From Aurantiochytrium sp. KH105 (taxonomy: Eukaryota; Sar; Bigyra; Thraustochytrida; Thraustochytriidae): a DNA stretch of 64,000 bases. A model generated the notes under the pieces. The model was given only the letters and a program-made list of their open reading frames with translations. It ran no database searches and had not been told where the DNA came from. The position numbers were made by a program, and so were the translations under genes. The stretch is taken from assembly GCA_003116975.1 (NCBI GenBank), contig BGKB01000018.1, positions 496,001 through 560,000 of the forward strand, read 5' to 3'. This document shows positions 61,301 through 64,000 of this stretch, in pieces. The number at the start of each line of letters is the position of its first letter. Position 1 is the stretch's first letter.

Positions 61301-64000
61301 CTGAGGAAGCATCGACCGTAACAGCGTAGTTGCCCGAGATTGTATTCCCAGAGTCCACGTACGTAGTGATGGTTTGCACCTCAGTTGTGGTATGCATCGT
61401 TGACAGAGAGGACACCACGACCTTTTGCTCTTGGAATGGAACCGTTGCAGCGTCAGTAGGTGACACCTCCGCAGAGGGCAGCGTCGCAGTTACCGTCGAA
61501 TCCACCAGTTCCGAGCCGTCTGCAGCCAATGTTGGCACAGGGCCAACCATGTTGTCAAAGGTCACTTCCCAAACGGTCTGCGAAGTCGAAGTCGATGTTT
61601 GCGTAACGGTGACGGAGTCGATGTTCGGCAGGTTTTCAAGCTCCGCCTTGAGAAGGGTGCCAGTTGCGCCGCTGGGGATGCGCGCCGTTTGATAATTACC
61701 TTGTACGCGGCAATGATCGCATGTAAGTGTGTTCATGGTCAAACGAAAAGTGCCCGAAAGGTCGCCGTCGCCATCCTGAATGCCCACTGTCACCGTTTGC
61801 ATCTCCAGAGCAAAATCATTCCAGGGCGTAGTGGACCACTCGACAACATAGCCGTCAAGATCATCGCCACCGTCGCTTGGCGGGCTAGACCACGATACGT
61901 GAAGGCTTGTACCCAACAACGCAGGATCCACAGAAACTTCTGAGGCAGAGAGCAAGCGCACACCAACATGAGTCGGCGCATCCGGCGCCCTCATGGGCAC
62001 TGCACTGTGCACAACTGACGCTGTTCCATATCCCAGAGAGTTGCGAGGAGTCACGCGAAAGTAGTACGTGGTTCCAGCTTGGAGGCCCGTCACCGTCAGC
62101 GAAAGCTCATCACCAGGCGTGGCCTCGTCTCGGTATGGTGAGCCATCCATACCGTCGCCATCCGAGCTCGAGCTGCCGAAAGAAAGCGGCTTTCCATCAA
62201 CAGATGCAAAGCTCGGGCTGATGTCCCATTCCACGCGATATCTTGTGTTGGGAACGTTGTTTGCAACACTTCCAGACTCCCACGTAATGGTAAGCGAGGA
62301 GTCGGAGAATGAGTTCTGCCCATTAAAAGCTTCATTGGAAAGAGCCACGTTCGCGACAACTTCGGGAAGAGCCCGAGTGAGAATCTGCGAGGCCTCGCAA
62401 GCTTCGAGTCCGATCTCGCAAAATGCCGTCGCCTCCTCTGCAGTGGCGCTATCGCCCTGATCGTTCACCGCGAAAACCCTCACAAAATGCTCGGTACTAT
62501 CGGTAAGGCCGGTAATGGTCGTGCTAAAGAGCGACAGTCCGTCGTCGCCAGTGGAAATTGCCACATTTTCGGTTGCCGCAAGCACACTGAAGTCAGAGGA
62601 CTCGCTAATTTCGACACGGTACGAGCTCACTCGGGCTCCGTTCGTTGTTGCCGGCGGAACCCACTCAATGTAGAGAGCGGTTGCATCATCTGCCACGGAG
62701 CGGGCTCGAACCGACTGTGGTGGCTCAGAAGGCGCTCGCGGGACAAGGAGCGCCGGGCTCGCGAGTGTCTCAAGACCAACTCCTACGCTATTGATCGCGT
62801 GGACCCGAAGATGGTATGACGTTCCAGGCGTGAAAGCCCCGCCATTCAAAGTCGTGCCGACGACCACTTGCGGGTCCGTAAGGCCGGTTCCACTGAAAGC
62901 AACGCAGCTCGACGAGTCAGTAGAATGCACTAGCTCTGGAATGTCCGCATCTGAGCTGGAAAAGGTAATCCGATACAAAAAGCCGTTGCCAGGGCTTGTA
63001 ATCGTCTCTCGTGAGACGGTCACACCGCTTGAGATAATGTCCAAAGCTGATTTCATATCTGCACTCGTGACGTCGTGATCGATGCAGGCAGATGTCTGAG
63101 CGCCAAGACCGAGCTTGAATCCGCCGGCCGTAATGCTTCCCTCGCCGGCAAAGACCATCACAGTCTGGACTTCGGCACCGAGGGTATCCATGATGCATGC
63201 ACCCGAGCTACAATCGTTGTACCCGTTGTCACCGGTGATGGTGGACGCATCATACGTTCCAAGCGGTGACGTACCAGCAATAGAATCAAAGCTGGAAGTG
63301 ACATCCCACTCAAACCTGTATGCAGTAATCGAAGCCCCTCCATCGGTGGTGGGGTACATGAGCTCGTTGTGAACAGGTGCGTCGTATTCGACATGAATAT
63401 GACCCGGAACATCTGCTGCGCTTACTGCGATTGAAAAACTCGCGGGCCGAGGAGGCAGCTGCGCAGCGGGCTGTGCTGTTGCCGGAGCGCTCCGAATCCA
63501 AGTCCCCAAACCGTTTGCATTATAAGCTGCGACACGCACATAATAGGTTGCGCCTGCGGTCAGGGATGATATTTTCAACTGGGAAGTCCCTGCAGCAGTA
63601 AAACTGAGTCGACAGTTTTCGGTACCTGTGCAGGCATTCACATCCACGAGACAACACGTTGAGGTGGAGAGAACAGAAGACGTCGAGGTCACAAAGTCAT
63701 ACTCGTTGGCCCACTCCACAAGAAAATGGGTCGGCTGCGAACCTCCCGTGTGAGACGGCATCTTCCATGAAATGCCGAGGGAATCGTCGCTCACCACGGT
63801 GAGGGTGGGCAGTAGCGGCTCAGTTGGCGCGCGTTGGCCTGTTTGCACCGTTTCCTGCGAGGTACGGCCTTCAACTACCGTGGCATCAGCAATAGTTCCG
63901 CTCTGGTCAATCCCCGAAACAGTAGATGTGCACTGAGCCAAATTTCCAAGGCTAGCAGGGAAACTCACGGTCCAGCGAAGACCATAGGTGATTCCAGAGT
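36150..64000 (-). CDS. Giant fibronectin-III protein with about 50 interleaved beta-modules (5' partial)
   Basis: An uninterrupted frame of at least 9,280 residues that remains open to the window edge; its first methionine is not visible, so the N-terminus and any signal peptide are outside. By eye there are about 25 FN3-type domains, each with the pattern APT-V-L (strand A), GG...I..Y.VEWDTS..F (middle), then YTITGLT-G-YYVRV-A-N-GYG (last strands). Between the two halves of many FN3 domains sit one or more copies of a second module of about 90 residues: EVQ-I, GTF-L-F-G, T-A-I-YDASA-DV--ALE-L, V-VTR, GY-W-ITF, GDLP-L. The last three FN3 domains (C-terminal) are uninterrupted. No membrane segment or GPI signal is seen at the C-terminus, which ends in SLRPMTN just after the last FN3. 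A secreted or surface adhesion-type role is inferred only from FN3 content. Confidence 0.93.
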   Translation of the reverse strand, partial: SGITYGLRWTVSFPASLGNLAQCTSTVSGIDQSGTIADATVVEGRTSQETVQTGQRAPTEPLLPTLTVVSDDSLGISWKMPSHTGGSQPTHFLVEWANEYDFVTSTSSVLSTSTCCLVDVNACTGTENCRLSFTAAGTSQLKISSLTAGATYYVRVAAYNANGLGTWIRSAPATAQPAAQLPPRPASFSIAVSAADVPGHIHVEYDAPVHNELMYPTTDGGASITAYRFEWDVTSSFDSIAGTSPLGTYDASTITGDNGYNDCSSGACIMDTLGAEVQTVMVFAGEGSITAGGFKLGLGAQTSACIDHDVTSADMKSALDIISSGVTVSRETITSPGNGFLYRITFSSSDADIPELVHSTDSSSCVAFSGTGLTDPQVVVGTTLNGGAFTPGTSYHLRVHAINSVGVGLETLASPALLVPRAPSEPPQSVRARSVADDATALYIEWVPPATTNGARVSSYRVEISESSDFSVLAATENVAISTGDDGLSLFSTTITGLTDSTEHFVRVFAVNDQGDSATAEEATAFCEIGLEACEASQILTRALPEVVANVALSNEAFNGQNSFSDSSLTITWESGSVANNVPNTRYRVEWDISPSFASVDGKPLSFGSSSSDGDGMDGSPYRDEATPGDELSLTVTGLQAGTTYYFRVTPRNSLGYGTASVVHSAVPMRAPDAPTHVGVRLLSASEVSVDPALLGTSLHVSWSSPPSDGGDDLDGYVVEWSTTPWNDFALEMQTVTVGIQDGDGDLSGTFRLTMNTLTCDHCRVQGNYQTARIPSGATGTLLKAELENLPNIDSVTVTQTSTSTSQTVWEVTFDNMVGPVPTLAADGSELVDSTVTATLPSAEVSPTDAATVPFQEQKVVVSSLSTMHTTTEVQTITTYVDSGNTISGNYAVTVDASSDCGLCTISGAQTPISVSADGSDLESQLRTLFSNTDITVSAADGSGGSHERIYTISFPDLGNVPLLTISDDSGLSGPSASVTVAPGTDGNRGSYVLQTPSGVSTACIPYDATAAEMDAFVQAHAEFTTVSTSLSTSATDRTYTISISDPSGDAPSLNAVYPAISARCDPIQCGASAGTDCTTESVTSFDFSRCASTSDGNCPFVAAGVNSYRITGLTPGRSYYTRVAAKNRIGYGETIATTPSVLAPPFQTPDAPCNPFDSSTACESPILKLRSSTELEVHFALPQFDGGRAVSQFKVEWDSTNAFSSSDYGSAVVAAAETVKYVISGLTTGTAYYVRVSAYNAEKGFGAAATTQPASETPRGLPGPVQSVSLTNTGTGNSLQASWSAPVLPSGLTVDRYFIEWYQRSASTPHFGVQNEQTVAVTGATSGSFTLSFGSSFDVDLGTVTVTQGDSFLEPLNGFDPTVALARGDTILVDGVEFTIDTDPTSVFGASRIPLAASFSGDSGIYTVLGKPTTTDIAYDASAARMEEALESLSSVGDISVQRSSSGSDYTWTISFLSQRGAQPSLAYNTELLSTGASLTIDSTHVTGVDPLNYRSALVTAPTSTYTMEGLSVGEVYFVQVAAQTDRGRGPLVASSPTSLSPKSVPIASTSVEMRIVDDDSVLVSFEEPEEHGGETVNSFRVEIDRSAGFSSSDKVSQTLPIDYTVQRIRTSAYAAGISGTFYLAYGGFDDFGAYTQRLCGDLLVIVANGASSLVKVSGATDLTDCVARGDYIRILGYTYRVHLSDTLDANNLPLASVADASISATFEGETVSVGTPVFQLDTALGGCSVAPGETDLSGLFGVGIANGNLAPPTLIEGDFVRVGDIVNGPTYRIHLTNAWGTYTAPLADSEDASMAASHEGDTYAYVPCYRLARTAAINADASAGDVKSAIEDLGLVGTVDVTRKSVDNGYEWEVTFTSVRTSSPRKLVAIFEDTLSAPSSDATVTIKALGRAQFDGLLSGVPYYGQVAAGNQLGFSTPEATVPVSVSPILLAPREVSHPTVSTISNTELLVEWTDPLENGGAAVTQYELEWDVSPLFDSPLLGSAVVLSTSSAQVLEVRRITCENAAAGTFQLIFDGQRADPIPVDATSDEVKTALESLITVNTVHVTRNLLVATSGYSWEITFADILYPGKVGARLAVDDAGIPTGTLAVEDVRAGVEGRKAYSYHVTGLSRQLYYVRIAAYNAKRGTGEFAASLPAALTPATGIPLPPTNVAVAVATESSAEVTFGFPLSSGGAQISHFVIEIDVIDSFNSDELRTVNEVVSAGTSYPVTVPVYDLIPGKEYFFRVYGVNSEGDGRVQVATNSPLRTFDIPDRPGAVTLRRNFMDGDGALLVEYSLPPGVNMFGSNGARVEGVQIEYATRIDEVQAINISGADTEPAASFKLGFEGAYTDCIRVDASASVIELALNSLATIDGVTVQQDTDVCDTCFLITFVGSHLCNGNVAEMEALDVGSGSCQAPLTDSVSVTLGTEIEGAAGFVPHVFEIQSTATSGTLAGTFELSFDFLGDFVTALPGTVSIAAKSREATTSNDWTSSINRGDLIKIGDEIHRVAETGATFSSTTITLVDIHNAGASGATAYVMDTALGNVQVSSGAFSVSSDDDLTSEVAEGEFVRVGAHESEIDASTLTSSGFAFVDAYPDATDTSVTAYKRKRTSSLAASSSASDMKSALEALPGVGSVDVSRRGPDAQGGFVWSVTMTSLLGKASCADAGAQASGCLAVHSSLTAGAGAALTITTSQNGVSPDFTVLASTLVDVSTVGEVQKITSTATAGTFTVDFQTSGSPFTSSFDESAKDMKFKLERLSSVGRVDVTAQTSVTGSREWLITFLSNMGDLPDLEIDDSGVTGGSVSSEEVSAGVVLTGRAAIGAGQEYDVGSSVHVRVAVQNEAGLGPYTTVAQVPFRSTSMLCPTTAPTAVDCSVAPLSGAPGVVPLSLLAEPQLASPEALSAQPYSASQLLVSWDAPAGVLGETFVDRYIVEAFPQASVTSETQTVTISSDVDNVYGTFTMTLGSETTRVLAHDASEAEMEAAFAELTTLRGVVVTRSTVTYGYSWTISFANDLGDIDEVTVNAAGLTSYGGTITVSISTPTDGVLPTDYISTEVVAQACEQWTDGSYVGSCVEGSSDVQVLVLEANVDPVAGSIVLVRDGNLATVSASADASEVSDAVLAVTGLEPVKVVKVDETSGQDTFVQWHITFPASAGAQDILVAHSEHLEGLDSTAQVYRRAVIVSSADQDNIAGSFKLEIGSESTSALAYNVLPADMEDELELLNSIGRVRVSRAVSRRSVNAQVSVANGDQTVITTRDLCDEIAAGDYFWIDSVYVQRHSSTACTASALPLAAAWTQSDVSGTSEVQVSAHGYEWTILFKVVVVENDLHILESFRAVPETDWTGTGVSLRVLSAVGHAPRTLVLGARSEVQTIRTRADADPGTPGFKLSYAGAPSNCISWGASTSAIETELELLMGLDQVTVTRSGDGTADSLFGYVYTISFWGDEYSTATIPLLVLDGIGSGQSCTDPSGGTPEVLIDAPRDSYVLPRYGPSYLALAEDTTYEVRVTAKSMTSGFGLSAITTAKTAAVGTTPLAPSSLVAGRFITSTSAMVEYEAPLHDGGAEVTSIEIEWDTLASFSSPYRQSTRVSVVDEVQRVYTSAQADDIAGTFTLTWGGRETSDLDYDISAAALAEEIQIITGAYSEGSNPIQVARVALGNGYEWRITFTGVRGNLGTLEADYTKLTGYDARVTVEELVSGSADLYPGEYTLEKQSVRTYALSPLSGSFTLTFEGHTTGAILYDADASTVKAELEALISIHTVNIERTLIGTDPTEGVVWTVEFTHLADEIVQGAGNIGLLQADASGLSGLVREVRVSEMIQGTNPLELWIDGLTTGSTYYVRTSAFNAIGFGAVSPVASVTPVARPATPAAPTLTVASATGLTLGFDVPEQGSTGLPVTSMLLEWFTADGVPAEQTITTSALAGITEVQRITSFADGTIQGNFRVSFRGEVSELIAWDASASQVKATLERMGTIGTVEVVRTPSKVALPGTVTIDSGALTILTCTVADCFSSLSAGDRIWVADQEFSVCQGGSCVALSNTVLPLAEAGDSATQDSFVTPVPTNPIKVFTWGYGYDWTITFAAGHIGDQPALEPVAASGWVGPNVVLYTITEREGLQPLSGTFTLGFMENGGSVEDRTPPLAHDASALTVKTALERLTTVSVVDVTRSVNGYGFDWHVTFVGTSGPVPLLSVDYSQLTGPSARAMVSSTVLGILPTSYGSYNYPVSMAGSDSYEITGLTKGESYVAQVTAVNAIGRGPASARSASEEPSGVPDAPLGVSVVTMSDSQIKIVWSPPGDDGGLPIESYRIEWDYDVNFGNIQTSNYFVSYTVADDTVGPYFYNIDLTTNHAYYVRVSAVNRRGASAYTSSAPQSATPKLRLPSVPETATLTVVSGGQLLVEWTAPNPDLAVYGGDGGSPITAYLVEWDTDFGQPPAAQYAMVDGNTFSYVVGDRNILTGAVDTPLVEGQTYSARVTAMNALGYGPPLVTTPSTAIPADQVPPKPTDVSATVISESSVELTWTLPFSDGGESLESLEVEWDPSTSFDSLQSVTVAADGTLTDGAFRLEFGPDTMTNCISWSATASEFETALETELASITDVSVTRVDQTSSSNGYTWQVRFHNPVDPPYSLVISEDQSGCTAFAGATETLSISTESLGSATVPILHETQVVATRATVVNEVQEVRATVQVTNERQTVTSSVTGVDEVQTITTDADSVVAEIQTITTSTPDVNEEQVVAIVADDINELQTIYTTGDHVDVVQRLIITGDDENEEQELVLTEPRREQQITVSGNAAIDSSYEVQEIAVSEPRLTQTVSVTAASTLGRTAEVQQITINSDSSASSMSGTFVLRIPANSASDHLLDDNAADVDVTIDIVNDDGTAIAAAINSASGGVSVHGGTAVSKTGSLDGTIVLDITFDAIYGNVPQLTVPSNTLTFLGSISYSTTTGGNHGAFKLSYGGEETRCIRFDEPAASLETKLEALTDIVDVATTLTEQITDLDYLLEVVFSDPTAPDALVIVNNGGCDTIECGGAECNSESLTIDSTNLGGDFTLQFDTSNEADCELCNEHVVATTGVIDPTSPTDLEDKLSALANIGSGQVSVTRTDQADGEGYIFTVTFSGANVRGNVPVLTVGTDSLTGDGPTIAVSSVDGHYSGFKLEYGTYGTPRETRCIPWDADAESADKLSVQYAIQQLLDSGGTDNLAVNVARNTHTTSVADYAVTFTSPSSPEDLSLSSTSCGSTFTCGGSACSPAVPVTVESTNLGGTFKLTADTTDCTLCTVKTSETTDPIDVTVSGDLEAKLNALSNIVVTVTETPHVGEEGEGITWRMVFSDSSMSGNLPAAMLTVTSNALTGDAVAIPLNPTTEVEGNEIDQQGTYTIQYDDTSASVVLVGSAEDSSNIQINAPDETAGDGTSIKEKLELMDSMVAPIAVTKTLLNDGVGGVQYDITFIGNSGDMPTFSCVGVGPSLAVDDPTYGTSTGTNIGYSVTKTTFGNFIGGTFDVTWDSGTSSVTVDWDETPENLKSKLETQYSGMGTLGVTRTQYRPTPDDDDSWTGGYVWTIEYQTLASDVQQLEIDDDSSLTHTNGIASVSAQHTEERAGNEVGGYFKLSLTHGGSTEETGFISANAAEGDVETALNGLSNVGASQVSVTRSATGPAGGSSYTITFEGSDVGGDVAELTVPDTCQSVQMLSLAADGPVQSGTFRVTYNGGSTSCLSWTLSQSDFQSALQSTFGGDIPSLWVSRSGDATSSTSSYGYTYTVNFVDPEFPSYDFGLDFTSCASFVCDTTGNVCNEQLSWSPVGSCDELTGTGASIDVSTQVSGNELDGSFIIEYQGEDTAPLSHAISASDLKTALERHTYIDEVEVSRTQDAAMAQTQSYVWSITFVNGAQHDGTDHGNDNWDSGFSTAWGQNVGDIPLLGCNAGGLQAKTVAQSVSCVPAEFSAGSLPLSGSFTVTLDSTNSDFMYVKASHTSGAIAHNAPSSAANAALTSRAGESIEEILEAMANIGDVVVTRDDVDLHHVGPGQAGAYRWSITFLQDVCTPGDAVCLSAGDIPDLVPNDGSLIGTNAAVAVNEVLKGNIMRGTFVMQLGSIDSLPLSWDASATEVKAALEALPEVTSVDVTSARVSKYGARYWSVRFTENPGETPPGAGDRPDITLDTTFMIETDTGSNTMVFSVDEDQAGSTSLSGDFTLELPDTSDILRTINFDADPVEVERKLREIDPLMDVRVTREVYPSPRAGGWGAVATSDGEVGGYLWRIYFLRNPGVFEGETWPPGSGDVSTLAWTSSGLSGTGAAVAADQTQAGSTPLSGYFRISYDGQETDALSYDISATDIKTQLELIDSIGAVSTHRSLAMMEPLPGTVTVEKGIAYMDATADLWSHVSRGDVVRIGGADGLGLNGIDDIGVTGDELITQGTGSMTVGSATVTTSANLRPYIAELDYVRIDNGVYQVLSTGVEIQSVAIGNAPTAGGYTLQYLDETTTCLSFDATAADVEAAVEFLDGIDDVIVTREYITGDGYLYSIFFVGDNFDGDVDDLTAALGDPGCAALDNSGTVTPTEVQAGTAANTLTLDRVFAGETNADAYIYAVPPTFSILNEGVEIQELSVTTASGTGSLTGGQFKIYDASNPGGTSCLSFQASESEVQDAIESLHSTSSGDVRVTRRLASASEPNAGYVYSIYFEGTTYAGDREQLQLTETGCTALTPDSLLQESTIVEGDTTLAGPLRKEVQRITLTDSLRTQSFTLQLADISAPETFDFTYNGAAYGTCLSTDTSENDMQTAIQARTGETVSSVTRSTTSSTVTYTVVFNSASGFYPLQIIEGSCTLTNMVDVRTSPGNLGSGMTVTFDTTSCSMCTVKGSYTSGAIDPTLDHGPSSLVEQLYALPNIGAYQVEVSRTDASTSDVTEEGSTWDITFVGDAVMGDVPQLIADQGSLVGDSLVLNYETLTEGTENRVYLGAVTRVDGEVLSGDANVPATYSGWSRSGLTVYKVSGHRWTVNFGTNLGDLDDLTSDVSNLYGSDADVLSFEAIKGVLPDAYTVTGLDTGLPYAFRVALRNSLGLGAFSTENPVEYPRGVPAPPVPLAVDIALHQDEIQRVTLAASHIDEIQTITTGCTDLREVQTIQTTSSSSISTGTIVLSFTGEVNGESHTFTTAQEKQVVRLYQSSGDGGAATVGGFRLEYDSATTATCLNHDATEAEVETALESLAGITDVEVVRTWVAADAGYSFTVVFVDPASPSYDITVANGPGSGSACKAWVPLANTYASAVSVLDAAGEDLSFDMTAAELQAELEKLPNVFGVHTQRSIADEFGGFLWTVAFEGNGGNLVEMSCATGGGFDGDACTVQTISNGNEIGGFYTLTFGSATTSNLQYDASENDVKLAIEALNGGNTHSVDVTRSTVDAATNAYVWSVTFTSDIGDLGAMTSVSSLTGSGAVVTIDELQKGNWLSGEFTLSYQHATTSAIAYDASAADIQTALEALSTVKSVDVSGTTTDSQRGRSWLVTFTSPSNGGDLDALTGSSTLLTGVGKTVLVEEVQKGSEATGSQASITFDASTDDGGESVSGYRVEVDTVVTFDSGNGQWFMLEDSQMLYGTQEVLVSASPRDEVQEVRIYKPSVVQTISVAADTQITAGEYVLSYNGRTTACIAWDADTTTMATAIQDAVLAYDSSFTTPSVSVTRTPTATGHDYEVTFAETSDIFQLQVDSVGVTACSEDFACSGACGSGSLVSVTPEPVTGWLVLSWDTSSDCELCFFQGVTDTTGSIDVSDTSALATELEQLTNIRAGGVTVNVVQHSGAIGHGMTYEVTFSGGAVQGNVPELTIDSSSIAGATVEIATTQQGEELSGSFSLIYGGDETEELAFDATADEVRDALEALPGLETVSVSRSTAMEALPGLVTTVQGAATITTSSDMGVSRGEVIRIKDEIFSVARTGTLDASTVPLSTEGDYTLAALYAGLSESGIQAYRQTAGYVYTVTIELAASGASPGPITAARHALAPNSAEVRIRGGQAFTFDTDEGKYFGCDKCFFMPNLQAGTTYFVRLQARNSMGLSSYSSTMTVVPMELPSAPQNVYLSTVSSTALLVEFEPGVSDGGDEIVGYEVQYDTSSDFSTAEIVTVGQSAIQGSPPYHAFVTDLSVATEYFVRVAALNSVPRQIVDPELNAPNYGYNTNWQTSTPESILTADQPPLAPFDVDVSLVSGSVIRVITTSPDRDGGVELTKLRIEWDTSSTFQSLEGNLPLCSTEQTIAGNDNLRVLTLVPKRWVFDIGATTIIHALTGLVCDPLEEGTSYYVRVAAYNGVGESGYGEYYTTAVPVAPKQAPAAPTGLEATVVEEQDTPITSIHVEWEAPADEGGSPVTSYRIEWYTMEPIYEVQTLTIVNSIAGETDGTFSLLFNGAATTAIQHDVSAADMRLALMNVNSWSSIGHIEVSRSAITDKGYRWDITFADESMNPGNQPPLLIDAQNLNANSGALSYAITENTIGSRSAGNKEVQKIETSASAGATAIQGYFRLSLDGAAWSPLIAHDASAADLEDALESLVSVGRVTCSRSSVGTAGAYTWHVTFDTLGSQSSWDISELQVDASSLGTDDDDLYSASATVSDGDNAVENINASPPSNFDSTIACPTCVIGETPSSFAYAVISSDAAVHEYDIEGLVTGVEYKIRVVAANERGYGTMSSTVSQTPPLQVPSAPTDVALAVKDGDSSALEISFNPPTSDGGDEVVKYAVQFDTEAGFNSPASAGFAGTMQLRCPNFPVLEVITVETVPNTNGEEIQSGFFELELGYGGMTSSVSSPAAVSFEAEAMADEEDGSLGRVYCVDTSLSICNINGVTSRYDQGSMQSHIEAMASSLGLTGGVSVTRTTKASNAGYIWTITFLDTVNGITLTSPTAAITTNGGNGGAAVSINTMTSGATYSACTGTHTIEGLTQGRTYFARVFAYNSVGYSVGAAAPAGTKPMKVPAPPTDVRLSVLSGTSLRVVFSPDDDGGDTITKYLIEYDTESTFDTVNKQQKEHLYLEGGAPFSVSLTQLTMGQLYYVRVAAYNSQGYGAFESSSPVSEKPMQVPTAPTNVKLLVTSDSKLTVTFDTPENTGGDDITYYKVMWDRDSSFASLFELPHKGSADVSASLHRSYTISDLTNSTNYYVKVQARNTIGYGPSLLTTPTRRAATPQLPGKPYNVQAVAGATPGTITVTFNAPRVPDHGTPCSGGGPSSTATDELCPTGMGRDHTGFGEADGGSPVIRYIVEWDVQADFVSSSNAPHKDQYLVSADDTDSFSYEISGLSSNRYYYVRVNAENAVGPGHFESLDVSGVSLRPMTN
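40190..40400 (-). repeat. GD/PLA-type insertion subdomain, copy near the C-terminus
   Basis: Inside a beta-module, between its V-VSR strand and its YVYTVTI strand, lies an extra stretch reading SRGEVIRIKDEIFSVARTG then TLDASTVPLS. Comparable stretches occur inside at least eight other modules (near 44690-44990, 51880-52085, 54180-54345, 56210-56640, 58565-58760, 58900-59060 and 59790-59960). The common pattern is GD-I-I---EY-V then TLDA---PLA. Confidence 0.65.
40825..41170 (-). repeat. Cys-paired A-B supermodule, C-terminal copy
   Basis: An A-type module with TTACIAWDAD is followed by a linker with ACSEDFACSGACGSG and then a B-type module starting TSSDCELCFFQG. The same A, Cys-linker, CxxC-B order recurs near 48230-48560 and 48870-49190, and in a looser form near 43500-43800. 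Confidence 0.65.
41195..41305 (-). repeat. Short EVQ-strand array
   Basis: Three consecutive strands, TQEVLVSASPR, DEVQEVRIYKPS and VVQTISVAADT, are spaced 13 and 11 residues from Gln to Gln and lead directly into a full module. This is a miniature of the long array at 49562-50075. Confidence 0.6.
42690..42808 (-). repeat. Three-unit 13-residue EIQ/EVQ array
   Basis: DEIQRVTLAASHI, DEIQTITTGCTDL and REVQTIQTTSSSS follow each other with exactly 13 residues between successive Gln positions, then run into module sequence (STGTIVLSFTG). It lies at the start of the FN3 domain that follows the 7.4-kb insert. Confidence 0.75.
43500..43530 (-). repeat. CxxC B-type module start (SCSMC)
   Basis: TTSCSMCTVKGS opens a B-type module whose later strands read NIGAYQVEVSRTD and GDVPQL. 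It is one of six CxxC starts in the protein; the others are at about 40830, 48240, 48880, 61295 and 61710. Confidence 0.7.
49562..50075 (-). repeat. Thirteen-unit array of a 13-residue EVQ strand motif
   Basis: Thirteen tandem units share the pattern N/D-E-x-Q-T/V-I/V-x-T/S, for example NEVQEVRATVQVT, NERQTVTSSVTGV, DEVQTITTDADSVV, AEIQTITTSTPDV, NEEQVVAIVADDI and NELQTIYTTGDHV. Spacing is 13 residues, once 14, in the first eight, then alternates 11 and 17 in the last four. The motif is the first strand of the beta-module, here without the rest of the module. DNA copies are not identical, so the array is not a recent slippage product. Confidence 0.85.
56210..56640 (-). repeat. Two adjacent GD/PLA-type insertions in one module
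   Basis: One module contains two successive insertion subdomains, INRGDLIKIGDEIHRVAETG and then EVAEGEFVRVGAHES with DASTLTSSGFAF, before resuming with SDMKSALEALPGVGSVDVSR. A similar double insertion is present at 58565-59060. The doubling shows that the insertion behaves as a unit. Confidence 0.65.
58565..59060 (-). repeat. Two adjacent GD/PLA-type insertions in another module
   Basis: The stretches TDCVARGDYIRILGYTYRV with DTLDANNLPLASV, and LIEGDFVRVGDIVNGPTYRI with GTYTAPLADSEDAS, follow one another inside a single beta-module that begins VQRIRTSAYAAG and ends GYEWEVTF. They are the clearest examples of the insertion consensus. Confidence 0.7.

Noticed and set aside
63966-63968. Apparent start of the giant FN3 protein
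   Set aside because: The codon is GTG in the middle of a module strand (GLRWTVSFPAS) and the frame remains open to the window edge, so the true start is outside.
1-64000. tRNA, rRNA, CRISPR array or retroelement
   Set aside because: I looked for tRNA box-like pairs, rRNA cores, spaced direct repeats and reverse transcriptase or integrase motifs and found none. The tandem repeats present are simple-sequence arrays.

Overview
The window looks like nuclear DNA of a compact, GC-rich protist genome. I think a stramenopile, most likely a labyrinthulomycete (thraustochytrid), on these grounds: every confident gene is an uninterrupted reading frame, including one open for more than 27.8 kb; coding is GC-rich with Ala/Ser/Asp/Glu runs; the proteins are eukaryotic (gamma-tubulin complex component 4, Msp1/ATAD1, an AMT1-type ammonium transporter, a cyclophilin-E-like RRM); and the giant fibronectin-III protein carries a beta-rich repeat that I associate with stramenopile and other algal giant proteins. 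The assignment is inference. No rRNA, tRNA, CRISPR array or retroelement was recognised.

Layout. 1-1000 (minus): decayed piggyBac-like DNA transposase. 1025-3647: no convincing gene, two GGGTAGT-type inverted repeats, then a low-complexity leader. 3648-8621 (+): secreted-side FG-GAP/VCBS domain plus Cys-rich EGF/ephrin-receptor-like repeats plus about nine membrane segments. 9277-10623 (+): PH-ankyrin protein. 11430-12098 (+): small acidic nuclear-type protein with an in-frame TAG followed by 33 more codons. 12697-15660 (+): GCP4 with a roughly 280-residue insert. 15639-17177 (-): Msp1/ATAD1, whose last codons overlap the end of GCP4. 17730-27563 (+): 3277-residue scaffold with LRRs, IQ/Sfi1-like repeats, MORN repeats, a dynein-stalk-like segment and two WW domains. 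28750-30405 (+): unrecognised coiled-coil protein. 30741-32219 (-): ammonium transporter. 32220-35258: simple-repeat-rich spacer. 35259-35570 (+): RRM-only protein. 36150-64000 (-, 5' end outside the window): giant fibronectin-III protein, at least 9,280 residues.

The genes do not form an operon or a pathway. Two themes recur. One is microtubule/centriole biology: GCP4 next to the LRR-Sfi1-MORN-dynein-stalk-like scaffold, separated by Msp1. The other is very large modular surface-type proteins: the FG-GAP/ephrin-like receptor and the giant FN3 protein.

The most unusual material is inside the giant FN3 protein. About 25 FN3 domains are present, many split in the middle by a second roughly 90-residue beta-rich module (about 45-50 copies by eye). 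One FN3 domain appears to be split by about 2,480 residues. The second module itself has a Cys-Cys paired form and a recurrent GD/PLA-type insertion, and its first strand has been amplified alone into a 13-residue-period array. I know no named domain for these elements.
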